Assembly: GCA_039986595.1 (NCBI GenBank)
Contig: JBDWQJ010000005.1
Location: 186,001 to 250,000 of the forward strand
Direction of reading: 5' to 3'
DNA from: Lentilitoribacter sp039986595
Lineage (GTDB): Bacteria; Pseudomonadota; Alphaproteobacteria; Rhizobiales; Rhizobiaceae
Length of the DNA: 64,000 bases
The notes beneath the pieces were generated by a model, which was given only the letters and a program-made list of their open reading frames with translations, did no database searches and was not told where the DNA came from. A program made the position numbers and the translations under genes. Positions 15,981 to 23,306 of the stretch are shown one piece after another (the first letter of the stretch is position 1; each line of letters starts with the position of its first letter).

Positions 15981-16667
15981 CTAAATATCTGAATTTCGAA
16001 AGGCCCTCATATGAAAATTCATGTGGGGGCTTTTGTATTTATGCTCAACGCCAAAGGGACAAGCATTTCGCGCCGCGCATCCATGTTCCATACAACTTTG
16101 CGCACCCTGCTCTGATTTTAAATAGTCCTGGCATTCTGAATATAAAAAATGTTCAGAGCTAAATGCTTTAACCGGACACGCAGATATACATGGCTTATCG
16201 ATACAAGACGCGCATAAATCTAAATCCATTTCGTCAAATGCTGTTACTTCAGGTGCAAAATCAAATGCAATAGCACCTCGATACCCATGCCAAGTGCCGT
16301 AGTCCTGGTTGATGAGAATATTTATTTTTGATTTTGATAAATCGCCTGCCGCAAGTGCCCAATTTTGAAATGGATAGTATGGTTCATCTGATGGGAATAC
16401 TGCAACGCCATCATATTTTTGAGCAAGTGGCTTTATGATCGATTTTGACCATTCATCAAGCGGATGTTGAACTTTAGAGTTTTCACCTTTTGACCACCAG
16501 TTCTCAAAAAATTCCCAGTGCTCGCTTCCGGTGTGACCAATTAAAGCAACAGACTTTGCATTTAATCCATCAATCAAAACCGGATCATCAAAGATTTTAA
16601 TTCCGCGAGTTTTCAGCCCGAAGCTCGAAAGTTCATGATCAATCTTATCCGTTAAGTCAGTCATCAT
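15981..16667 (-). CDS. Ferredoxin-like 2x[4Fe-4S] protein (QueG-like fold)
   Basis: A 228-residue protein with two iron-sulfur motifs near the C-terminus: CASCIDKPCISACP (about 151-164) and C-x4-C-x5-CP in CMEHGCAARNACP. The N-terminal 140 residues have the style of QueG/reductive-dehalogenase-like proteins (VALIGHTGSEHWEFF, NQDYGTWHGYRGAIAF). It is too short for full epoxyqueuosine reductase. It lies downstream of the MttB-family gene on the same strand. A natural guess is an electron donor that keeps the corrinoid at Co(I) together with the ASKHA activator, but this is inference. Its last codons overlap the terminator of the convergent BHMT-like gene. Confidence 0.75.
   Translation of the reverse strand: MMTDLTDKIDHELSSFGLKTRGIKIFDDPVLIDGLNAKSVALIGHTGSEHWEFFENWWSKGENSKVQHPLDEWSKSIIKPLAQKYDGVAVFPSDEPYYPFQNWALAAGDLSKSKINILINQDYGTWHGYRGAIAFDFAPEVTAFDEMDLDLCASCIDKPCISACPVKAFSSEHFLYSECQDYLKSEQGAQSCMEHGCAARNACPFGVEHKYKSPHMNFHMRAFRNSDI
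15998..16035 (+). terminator. Terminator of the BHMT-like gene, inside the convergent ferredoxin CDS
   Basis: AAAGGCCCTCATATG pairs with CATGTGGGGGCTTTT around a short A/T loop and ends in a T-run on the plus strand. The hairpin is also coding sequence for the last residues of the ferredoxin-like protein. Confidence 0.75.
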
Positions 16668-16699
16668 GAAAAAATCGCGAAACTAGTCACGTTTATACC

Positions 16700-16760
16700 G
16701 GCGGAAAACAGTACCCCAAACACTATCGTGTATCTGGTTAGCAACATTCGCTTTTCCGCC
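16700..16760 (-). repeat. Inverted repeat between mttB-like and ferredoxin-like genes
   Basis: Perfect 9-bp arms GGCGGAAAA and TTTTCCGCC separated by 43 bases, with a small inner stem (ACAC/GTGT). It fills much of the 117-bp gap between two genes of the same strand and has no T-run. It may be an intercistronic RNA stem-loop that sets different mRNA levels. Confidence 0.55.
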
Positions 16761-16784
16761 TACCTCCCTAGCTACGGGACCCTT

Positions 16785-18365
16785 TCAAGTGAAAGCATCT
16801 GGCATTGATTGTTTTTTATCATCAATGAACTTTTTAAGCTTTGTATCAATATCTGGATCTAAAAACGGAGCCTTATAATTTTCAAGCCAGTTCCGACACA
16901 GCGCGTTTGCGCGTGATTCAACTCGCTTTTCACCCTCAACTTGCCATTGCTCAAACGAATTATTGTCAGCAACTGTTGAACGGAAAAACGCTGTTTGGAA
17001 GTTTGCTTGGGTGTGATCGCACCCCAAGAAGTGGCTACCGGGCCCAACTTCGGTAATTGCGTCCATCGCCTGTTCGCTTTCGGTCAGGCTCACACCCTCA
17101 GAAAATCTCTGCAACATACCTAATTGATCCACATCGATCATAAATTTTTCGTATGAACTGACCAAACCACCTTCAAGCCAACCAGCCGCATGAAGCACAA
17201 AATTAGTCCCCGCCATCAAAGATGTATTTAAAGTGTTTGATGTTTCGTGAGCGGCTTGCGCATCCGGCACTTTTGATCCACATAAGCTGCCGCCTGTTCT
17301 AAACGGCAAGTTCAATCGACGCGCAAGTTGCGCAGCACCATAAGAAATCAAAGACGGTTCAGGTGTTCCAAATGTTGGCGCGCCAGATTGCATTGAAATT
17401 GAAGCGGCAAATGTACCAAAGACCACGGGTGCACCTGGGCGCACCATTTGTGTGACCGCAGCACCAGCTAAAACTTCTGCCAGTACTTGCGCCAATGTCC
17501 CCGCAACAGTAACCGGGCTCATCGCACCAGCTAAAATAAATGGTGAAACAATGCACGCTTGATTATTGGCAGCATAAACTTTCAAAGCGCCCAACATAGT
17601 ATCATCAAACACCATCGGTGAATTAGCATTAATCAGACTAATCAAAACACAATTTTCGTCGACAAATTCATCACCGAAAAGAATCTTACACATATCAATC
17701 GTATCTTGTGCGCGTTCAGGCGCGGTCACTGATCCCATAAACGGTTTATCCGAATATCGCATATGCGAATAAATCATATCGAGGTGACGTTTATTGACGG
17801 GAATATCAACCGGCTCACACACCGTACCACCTGAATGGTGAATGGCAGGCGCCATATATGCAAGTTTCACAAAATTGCGGAAATCTTCAATCGTTGCATA
17901 ACGACGCTCACCTTCAAGATCGCGTACAAAAGGTGGCCCGTAAACCGGTGCAAAGACTGTTGCATTGCCACCAATTTGAACCGATTTCTCAGGATTTCTT
18001 GCATGCTGGGTAAATTGCGCCGGTGCTGTTTTTAAAAGCTCACGACATAAACCCTTTGGCATGCGAACACGTTCACCCTCAACAGATGCACCCGCATTGC
18101 GCCACATCTCCAGAACTTCAGGATCGTCACGAAATTCAATACCGACTTCTTCTAAGATACGATCAGCATTGGCCTCAATCGTATCTAAGCCTGCTGCATC
18201 AAGTACTTCATAGGGTGGCAATTGTCGCTTGATGTATGAATTTGATTGACCAGGACCTGCGCCTTCACGGGCTGCACGTCGGGCGGCAGCTCCACCACCT
18301 CTTGCACTACCTCGGGAGCGAGCACGACGTGATACTTCACCTAGATTTACACCAGTTTCAGACAT
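16785..18365 (-). CDS. Trimethylamine methyltransferase (MttB) family protein, non-pyrrolysine
   Basis: A 526-residue MttB-superfamily protein (PYEVLDAAGLDTIEANADRILEEVGIEF; GGTVCEPVDIPVN; FGTFAASISMQSGAPTFGTPEPSLISYGAAQLARRLNLPFRTGG). The frame is open with no in-frame TAG, so it lacks pyrrolysine and belongs with the MtgB-like branch that demethylates quaternary amines such as glycine betaine. An N-terminal extension (about residues 12-36, RRARSRGSARGGG and more) is rich in Arg and Gly. It is divergent from its corrinoid partner gene at 18596. It would transfer a methyl group from the amine to Co(I) of that protein. The exact substrate (betaine, proline betaine, carnitine or another) is unknown. 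Confidence 0.88.
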   Translation of the reverse strand: MSETGVNLGEVSRRARSRGSARGGGAAARRAAREGAGPGQSNSYIKRQLPPYEVLDAAGLDTIEANADRILEEVGIEFRDDPEVLEMWRNAGASVEGERVRMPKGLCRELLKTAPAQFTQHARNPEKSVQIGGNATVFAPVYGPPFVRDLEGERRYATIEDFRNFVKLAYMAPAIHHSGGTVCEPVDIPVNKRHLDMIYSHMRYSDKPFMGSVTAPERAQDTIDMCKILFGDEFVDENCVLISLINANSPMVFDDTMLGALKVYAANNQACIVSPFILAGAMSPVTVAGTLAQVLAEVLAGAAVTQMVRPGAPVVFGTFAASISMQSGAPTFGTPEPSLISYGAAQLARRLNLPFRTGGSLCGSKVPDAQAAHETSNTLNTSLMAGTNFVLHAAGWLEGGLVSSYEKFMIDVDQLGMLQRFSEGVSLTESEQAMDAITEVGPGSHFLGCDHTQANFQTAFFRSTVADNNSFEQWQVEGEKRVESRANALCRNWLENYKAPFLDPDIDTKLKKFIDDKKQSMPDAFT

Positions 18366-18595
18366 AGCAATTCCTCGTCATAAATTATCTACCAACATAA
18401 GAAGCAAAAAACAAACAAATCATTCTCCCCATAGCGGCAAATGATGGCGCATGCAGAATATTTCCTTGCAAATCAACGCTGCGGTCGCAGGCAAAAAAAA
18501 TCGCGTCGTTTTTAACGAATATTTTGCAAAAATTGTGCAATAGCTTTATGAATAGAAATTAGCAGTTCGCTAAACAATTACAGAGGCTTCACACT

Positions 18596-19297
18596 ATGTC
18601 TGATGAAGAAGAAATCATCCTATCTGAGCTATCCGATGACGAACTCGTTTTGCAAATGCATGACGACCTCTATGATGGATTAAAAGAAGAAATTGTTGAA
18701 GGTGTACAGATCCTTCTAGACCGCGGTTGGATACCTTATGATGTCCTAACAAAGTCATTGGTTGCCGGGATGGCAATCGTGGGTGAAGACTTCCGCGATG
18801 GTATCTTGTTTGTGCCTGAAGTTTTGCTTGCAGCGAACGCAATGAAGGCCGGAATGGGGCTATTACGCCCGCTTTTGGCTGAAACTGGCGCACCAAAACT
18901 TGGCAAAATGGTTGTTGGCACCGTTAAAGGTGATATCCACGATATTGGTAAAAACCTTGTAGGTATGATGATGGAAGGTGCTGGCTTTGATGTCGTTGAC
19001 CTTGGCATTAACAATCCTGTTGAAGATTATCTTGAAGCGCTTGAAAAAGAACAACCTGATATTTTAGGCATGTCTGCACTTTTGACAACAACTATGCCTT
19101 ATATGAAAGTTGTTATCGACACGATGGTGGAAAAAGGCATTCGCGATGACTACGCAGTTATCGTTGGTGGCGCACCGCTTAATGAAGAATTTGGCAAAGC
19201 CGTGGGTGCTGATGCTTATTGCCGTGATGCAGCTGTTGCTGTTGAAACAGCAAAAGAGATTATGGCCCGTAAGCACAATTCTGCAGCAGCTGGCTAA
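18596..19297 (+). CDS. Corrinoid methyl-carrier protein (MttC/MtgC type)
   Basis: A 233-residue B12-binding protein. Residues 1-95 form the helical cap domain and about 100-225 the Rossmann B12 domain. The D-x-H-x-x-G motif is seen as DIHDIG with the cobalt-ligand histidine at His115, followed by GMSALLTTTM and IVGGAPLNEEFGKAVGADAY. It carries the methyl group between the MttB-family enzyme, encoded divergently next door, and the methyl-THF transferase encoded at 22266. A stretch of acidic residues opens the protein. The shared 230-bp intergenic region should hold both promoters. Confidence 0.93.
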   Translation: MSDEEEIILSELSDDELVLQMHDDLYDGLKEEIVEGVQILLDRGWIPYDVLTKSLVAGMAIVGEDFRDGILFVPEVLLAANAMKAGMGLLRPLLAETGAPKLGKMVVGTVKGDIHDIGKNLVGMMMEGAGFDVVDLGINNPVEDYLEALEKEQPDILGMSALLTTTMPYMKVVIDTMVEKGIRDDYAVIVGGAPLNEEFGKAVGADAYCRDAAVAVETAKEIMARKHNSAAAG

Positions 19298-19323
19298 TCC
19301 AACCTGCTAAAAGAGGTGATCGT

Positions 19324-19947
19324 ATGAGTGATCACACCAATCAAAATTCTATTCGCGTCATTGCTTGCGGTGCATTGGCGCGTGAAATTCTAGCGGTGAA
19401 CGAGCTCAACCAACTCGCGCAGCTAGATGTGAAATGCTTGCCTGCTATATGGCACAATCATCCTGAAAAAATCGCACCTGGCGTTAAAGAAGCAATTCAT
19501 TCAGCGAGAGATGAAGGTTTTGAACACATCTATGTTGCCTATGCTGATTGCGGCACAGGCGGATTACTTGATGTTGTTTGCAATGAGGAAAAGGTCGAAC
19601 GCATTCAAGGTCCACATTGCTATTCGTTCTTTGCTGGAAACGAGTTGTTTGAGCAAAATTGGGATGATGACATGACATCCTTTTTCCTAACTGACTTTTT
19701 GGCCCGGCAATTCGATACCTTTATCACCAAACCCTATAAACTAGATAAGCACCCTGAGTTAATCGAAATGATGTTTCATCGATACACAAAACTCATTTAT
19801 TTGGCGCAAACAGATGATGCGAAACTCCAAGATGATGCCAAACGTGCAGCAGAGTTTTTAGGACTTGAATACGAATATCGTTTCACTGGATATGGGGACC
19901 TTACCACATCCTTGATAGACGCAGCGCGCGCACGTTCTCCATCATAA
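19324..19947 (+). CDS. DUF1638 protein of the corrinoid cluster
   Basis: A 207-residue DUF1638 protein. It opens with IRVIACGALAREILAV and contains HNHPEKIAPGVKEAI, YADCGTGGLLD and GPHCYSFFAGNELFE, all typical of the family. The conserved Cys residues (CGAL, DCGTGG, HCYSF) and histidines could bind a metal or a corrinoid. It begins 26 bases after the corrinoid protein, with GAGGTG just upstream, so the two are co-transcribed. DUF1638 genes are repeatedly found with MttB-type methyltransferases, but no biochemical role is known to me. Confidence 0.85.
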   Translation: MSDHTNQNSIRVIACGALAREILAVNELNQLAQLDVKCLPAIWHNHPEKIAPGVKEAIHSARDEGFEHIYVAYADCGTGGLLDVVCNEEKVERIQGPHCYSFFAGNELFEQNWDDDMTSFFLTDFLARQFDTFITKPYKLDKHPELIEMMFHRYTKLIYLAQTDDAKLQDDAKRAAEFLGLEYEYRFTGYGDLTTSLIDAARARSPS

Positions 19948-20099
19948 CGTGCAATATTAAATTGCCCGCATTTTAATAAAAGATTCACGTAGATTTTAAG
20001 ATCAACGCACTAAACCATTCATTTACCATCAAAAATAACCAGTTTCTTAGTCATTTCATGGTCATATAAGCCAATTATAAAAATAATGAGGCGAATTTC

Positions 20100-20744
20100 A
20101 TGGATGTGGCGTTGACGGGTATTAAATCAAAAGAACCAGACATTGTTGTAGAAAGTTCACCAAATGAACTTTCCCAAGTCTTACAAAACTTGGCAGATAC
20201 GGCAGGGGAAAAAGTGCGCGTGAGTGAGATATGCTCAGCTCTTGGCGATCGGTCATTCGGTGCATTTTTGCTGGTATTTTGCTTACCAAATCTTGTGCCA
20301 TTACCACCTGGATCGTCCGCAATTTTAGGTATTCCGCTGATCATTATCGCGTTTCAAATCATGGCCGGACATTCAAAAGTTTGGTTGCCGAAAAAACTTG
20401 CAAATTACAGCTTAAGCCGTGAGAATTTTCAAAACATGATTGCTAAAATCAACCCGCACCTGAAGAAAGGTGAAGCCTTGGTCAAACCAAGACACTGGCC
20501 CGTTAATCAGTTTATTTGCGACAAGCTATTTGGCTTCTTTACTTTGGTGCTGGCAATCGTTGTAACAATACCCATTCCAATGGGTAATTGGCCCCCTGCA
20601 TTTGCACTCGCATTTTTGGCTGCTGCATACACGAAAAGAGACGGTTTATTTTTGGGTATCGGAGCCGTTTTGGGCTTAGCATCTTTAGTGCTTGCAAGCT
20701 CAGTTGTGTTGGGAGCTATCTATTTGTTTTTCCAAATAGTTTAG
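20100..20744 (+). CDS. ExoD family membrane protein
   Basis: A 214-residue protein of the ExoD family: SEICSALGDRSFGAFLLVFCLPNLVPLPPGSSAILGIPLIIIAFQ, then WLPKKLANYSLSR and three more membrane segments towards the C-terminus (about 140-212). ExoD was named for a role in exopolysaccharide production and alkali tolerance in rhizobia; its chemistry is unclear. It has its own upstream gap of 152 bases and a terminator at 20803-20834, so it is probably not functionally part of the corrinoid cluster although it sits in it. Confidence 0.85.
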   Translation: MDVALTGIKSKEPDIVVESSPNELSQVLQNLADTAGEKVRVSEICSALGDRSFGAFLLVFCLPNLVPLPPGSSAILGIPLIIIAFQIMAGHSKVWLPKKLANYSLSRENFQNMIAKINPHLKKGEALVKPRHWPVNQFICDKLFGFFTLVLAIVVTIPIPMGNWPPAFALAFLAAAYTKRDGLFLGIGAVLGLASLVLASSVVLGAIYLFFQIV

Positions 20745-20802
20745 CATATGTCTGAACTCACTTACCATAGATAAAACACAGAGTTTTTTAAACACACAAA
20801 CC

Positions 20803-20834
20803 TAAAAAAATTGGGCCACGGTCCAATTTTTTTG
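20803..20834 (+). terminator. Terminator after exoD-like gene
   Basis: AAAAAAATTGG and CCAATTTTTTT arms around GCCACGGT; the T-run follows on the plus strand. Confidence 0.8.
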
Positions 20835-20993
20835 TATCATCTTCGAACGCCCTCCTATATGCCCCAATTTGTTAGCGACCCAATTTTGTTGATGAGCAAC
20901 AGATTCGGAAGTCGCTTTTATATGCATTCGCGTCGCAAAAAGTATTGCGGGGTCGCATATTTCGAGGCAGATTGATTGATAAGGAGATTGGCT

Positions 20994-21290
20994 ATGGCTA
21001 ATTGTGTAACAGTATTTTGGAGAGACATCCCGGCGCAAATTATCGTCAAAAAAGGTCGTAAGGCCGCTAAACGGGAGTTATCTTTGCGATTTACTGAGGC
21101 AATTGACATGTGTGCTATGCGAACAGGTGCTGCTGAAAGCGAAGAATATCTCGCAGAATGGCGTAAAGGCGAACCTGTTTCAGTTTCTGATGATCTTGAG
21201 CTTGAAGCTGATAAAGCAGCCAAGGCTTTAGAAGAGAAATATGACAAAGAGCGCTTGGTTGCGCTTGTAAAGTCAGAGGGTCGTGAATAG
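20994..21290 (+). CDS. PF13769 'virulence factor' small protein of the corrinoid cluster
   Basis: A 98-residue cytosolic protein: MANCVTVFWRDIPAQIIVKKGRKAAKREL, an AIDMCAMRTGAAESEEYLAEWRKGEP core and a highly charged helical end. It matches the family called 'virulence factor' in Pfam, a name with no functional support here. The start is the ATG at 20994, because AAGGAG lies at 20981-20986; an earlier in-frame ATG at 20976 lacks such a site. It comes 51 bases before the MetF-like gene and is probably co-transcribed with it. The conserved link to corrinoid methyltransferase genes suggests a helper role, which is inference. Confidence 0.8.
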   Translation: MANCVTVFWRDIPAQIIVKKGRKAAKRELSLRFTEAIDMCAMRTGAAESEEYLAEWRKGEPVSVSDDLELEADKAAKALEEKYDKERLVALVKSEGRE

Positions 21291-21341
21291 GGAGATTTGC
21301 GACGCTTGGCTTTACATTTCCGGAAACGGAGGAGCTAAAAG

Positions 21342-22217
21342 ATGTTACGCAATAAAATACCGGCTTCTATTGAAGTATCTCCAAAACAAGTTTTGGATGC
21401 TGATACCTTAATTGGTAAGTTTCCACCCCTTACCCGCGTCTATATTACAGACGTGGGTTCTGACACAACTGATACACTCGTCGCAGCAGCAAAAAAGGTA
21501 ACTGAATCGCGATATCGCGCTGTGCCGCATTTCGCTTCGCGCCGTCTAACAACAAAGCAAGCTCTTGAAACACGTGTGAAACGCATGACCCAAGAAGCTG
21601 GGGTAAAAGACGCACTGATCATCGGTGGCGGACTTGATAAACCTAATGGTGAGTTCACATCAACGATGGAAGTCATCGGCACAGGCTTTTTTGACGCCAA
21701 TGGCATTATGAATATTGGCGTTGCTGGTCACCCAGAAGGTTCACCTGATTTTTCAGATGAGGTTGCGCTTGAAGCGCTGCGTCTAAAACAAGAGTTTAGT
21801 AAACGCTCAGGTGCGGAATTGCGAATCGTAACACAGTTTGGTTTTGATGCTGAAAGCTTCATTAATTGGGCAAGCAGCGTAAAAAGCTCAGGTGTTGATC
21901 TACCAATTCATATCGGTGTTGCAGGACCTGCAAAAATCACTACGCTTTTAAAATTTGCAGCAATGTGTGGCGTGGGTAACTCCATGACATTCCTTAAAAA
22001 GCGCTCCAATGCGCTGTTAACGCTGGCAACCGGGTTTGATCCTGAAGAGGTTGCGCGACCGTTGGAACAACACTGGCTTGGCGCAGATGGAACAACACTT
22101 ATAGATCAAATGCATGTATTTCCTTTCGGTGGCCTTAAAAAATCGGCTGAGTGGCTTGAATCTCGCGGCAGTTGGGATATAAAGACATCTTTATATCTTA
22201 ATGTCGTAAACGGATAA
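21342..22217 (+). CDS. Methylenetetrahydrofolate reductase-like protein
   Basis: A 291-residue TIM-barrel protein of the MetF family (PASIEVSPKQ; YITDVGSD; RAVPHFASRRL; DALIIGGGLDKPNGEF; IGVAGHPEGSPD; IVTQFGFDAESFINW; PIHIGVAGPAKITTLLKFAAMCGVGNS). It would interconvert methyl-THF and methylene-THF with FAD and a nicotinamide. In this cluster the likely direction is oxidation of methyl-THF produced from methylated amines, feeding methylene-THF into central metabolism; the usual direction makes methyl-THF for methionine. It is preceded by GGAGGAG. Its last codons contain the operator at 22179-22199. Confidence 0.88.
   Translation: MLRNKIPASIEVSPKQVLDADTLIGKFPPLTRVYITDVGSDTTDTLVAAAKKVTESRYRAVPHFASRRLTTKQALETRVKRMTQEAGVKDALIIGGGLDKPNGEFTSTMEVIGTGFFDANGIMNIGVAGHPEGSPDFSDEVALEALRLKQEFSKRSGAELRIVTQFGFDAESFINWASSVKSSGVDLPIHIGVAGPAKITTLLKFAAMCGVGNSMTFLKKRSNALLTLATGFDPEEVARPLEQHWLGADGTTLIDQMHVFPFGGLKKSAEWLESRGSWDIKTSLYLNVVNG
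22179..22199 (+). promoter_or_regulatory. 21-bp operator, copy B, inside the end of the MetF-like gene
   Basis: Centred on a perfect 10-bp inverted repeat, GATATAAAGA and TCTTTATATC separated by CA (22176-22197). It agrees with the site at 14883-14903 at 18 of 21 positions. It lies 67 bases before the methyl-THF:corrinoid methyltransferase gene, so it probably controls an internal promoter for that gene and the ASKHA gene. Confidence 0.65.
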
Positions 22218-22265
22218 TCACATCCTCGCGCATTGATTTTGGATTGACTTGAAGGAATTAGATTT

Positions 22266-23222
22266 ATGACACGCACAATTGTGGCCTCTGCAACGAAAGA
22301 AATCATCATCGGTTTCGACCAACCATTTTGCGTGATTGGTGAACGCATTAATCCAACAGGACGAAAAAAACTTGCAGCTGAAATGGTCGCTGGCAACTTT
22401 GATACAGTTAAAGCTGATGCGTTGGCGCAAGTTGCTGCCGGTGCGACAATGCTGGATATTAACGCAGGTGTAACAGCAGTCGATCCTAATGAAACAGAAC
22501 CGCCTTTGCTCGTTAAAACGCTTGAGATGGTACAGGAGCTTGTTGATATTCCTTTATCAATTGATAGTTCAGTAACTGCAGCGATTGAAGCTGGTCTTAA
22601 AGTTGCCAAAGGGCGCCCTTTGGTAAACTCAGTTACGGGTGAAGAAGAAAAGCTTGAAGCTATCCTGCCATTGATCAAAAAATACGATGTCCCTGTTGTG
22701 GCTATCTCCAATGATGAAACTGGAATTTCTGAAGATCCGGATGTGCGTTTTGAAGTTGCGAAAAAAATCGTAGAGCGCGCCGCTGATTTCGGCATTAAGC
22801 CAGAAGACATTGTGGTCGATCCGCTCGTTATGCCAATTGGCGCAATGGGAACTGCCGGCGATCAGGTGTTTAAGCTTGTGCGTCGTCTTCGTGAAGAGCT
22901 TAAAGTTAACACCACTTGCGGCTTGTCCAATGTCTCATTTGGACTACCTCACCGTCACGGCATTAATGCTGCCTTCATCCCAATGGTTATTGGTGCAGGT
23001 ATGACATCTGCAATTATGAACCCATGCCGCCCACAAGAAATGGAAGCGGTACATGGTGCAAACGTTCTTAAAGGAACAGATGCAAATTGCCAAAACTGGA
23101 TCATGACCTATCGTGATCATAAGCCTGCTGCACCTGGCGCACCAGCTACTTCTCCAGATGCTGCACCTGCAGCAAGCGGTGGCCGTCGTCGTGGTGGTCG
23201 TGCAGCGCGAACATCAGCTTAA
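22266..23222 (+). CDS. Methyltetrahydrofolate:corrinoid methyltransferase (pterin-binding, MtrH/AcsE-like)
   Basis: A 318-residue pterin-binding TIM-barrel protein related to dihydropteroate synthase and AcsE/MtgA. Visible landmarks are VIGERINPTGRKKLAAEM, GATMLDINAGVTAVDPNE, PLSIDSSV, VNSVTGEEEKLEAILPLI, DIVVDPLVMPIGAMG, and TTCGLSNVSFGLPHRHGINAAFIPMVIGAG. It would transfer the methyl group between the corrinoid protein and tetrahydrofolate. The last 15 residues form an Arg/Gly-rich tail (SGGRRRGGRAARTSA) that ordinary family members do not need. An operator lies upstream and a strong 14-bp inverted repeat follows. Confidence 0.9.
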   Translation: MTRTIVASATKEIIIGFDQPFCVIGERINPTGRKKLAAEMVAGNFDTVKADALAQVAAGATMLDINAGVTAVDPNETEPPLLVKTLEMVQELVDIPLSIDSSVTAAIEAGLKVAKGRPLVNSVTGEEEKLEAILPLIKKYDVPVVAISNDETGISEDPDVRFEVAKKIVERAADFGIKPEDIVVDPLVMPIGAMGTAGDQVFKLVRRLREELKVNTTCGLSNVSFGLPHRHGINAAFIPMVIGAGMTSAIMNPCRPQEMEAVHGANVLKGTDANCQNWIMTYRDHKPAAPGAPATSPDAAPAASGGRRRGGRAARTSA

Positions 23223-23233
23223 TAAGCGCATAA

Positions 23234-23271
23234 TATTGACAACAGTTTCAATTTGATAACTGTTGTCAATA
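23234..23271 (+). repeat. Perfect 14-bp inverted repeat between methyltransferase and ASKHA genes
   Basis: TATTGACAACAGTT and AACTGTTGTCAATA with a ten-base loop. It is strong but has no T-run, so it is probably not a terminator. It could be an mRNA-stabilising or processing hairpin, or a protein-binding site, and it ends 35 bases before the ASKHA start codon. Confidence 0.7.
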
Positions 23272-23306
23272 CCGGACATCCAGCACCCAATTTTGCGAAA
23301 GCCATT

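Noticed and set aside
16785..18365. Pyrrolysine-containing MttB
   Set aside because: The frame has no internal TAG, so this is the non-pyrrolysine branch.
20994..21290. Pathogenicity role from the family name 'virulence factor'
   Set aside because: The context is purely metabolic, and nothing in the sequence supports virulence.
23253..23306. TTG start adding 18 residues to the ASKHA protein
   Set aside because: It lies in the loop of the 14-bp inverted repeat and has no Shine-Dalgarno; the ferredoxin domain begins properly from ATG 23307.
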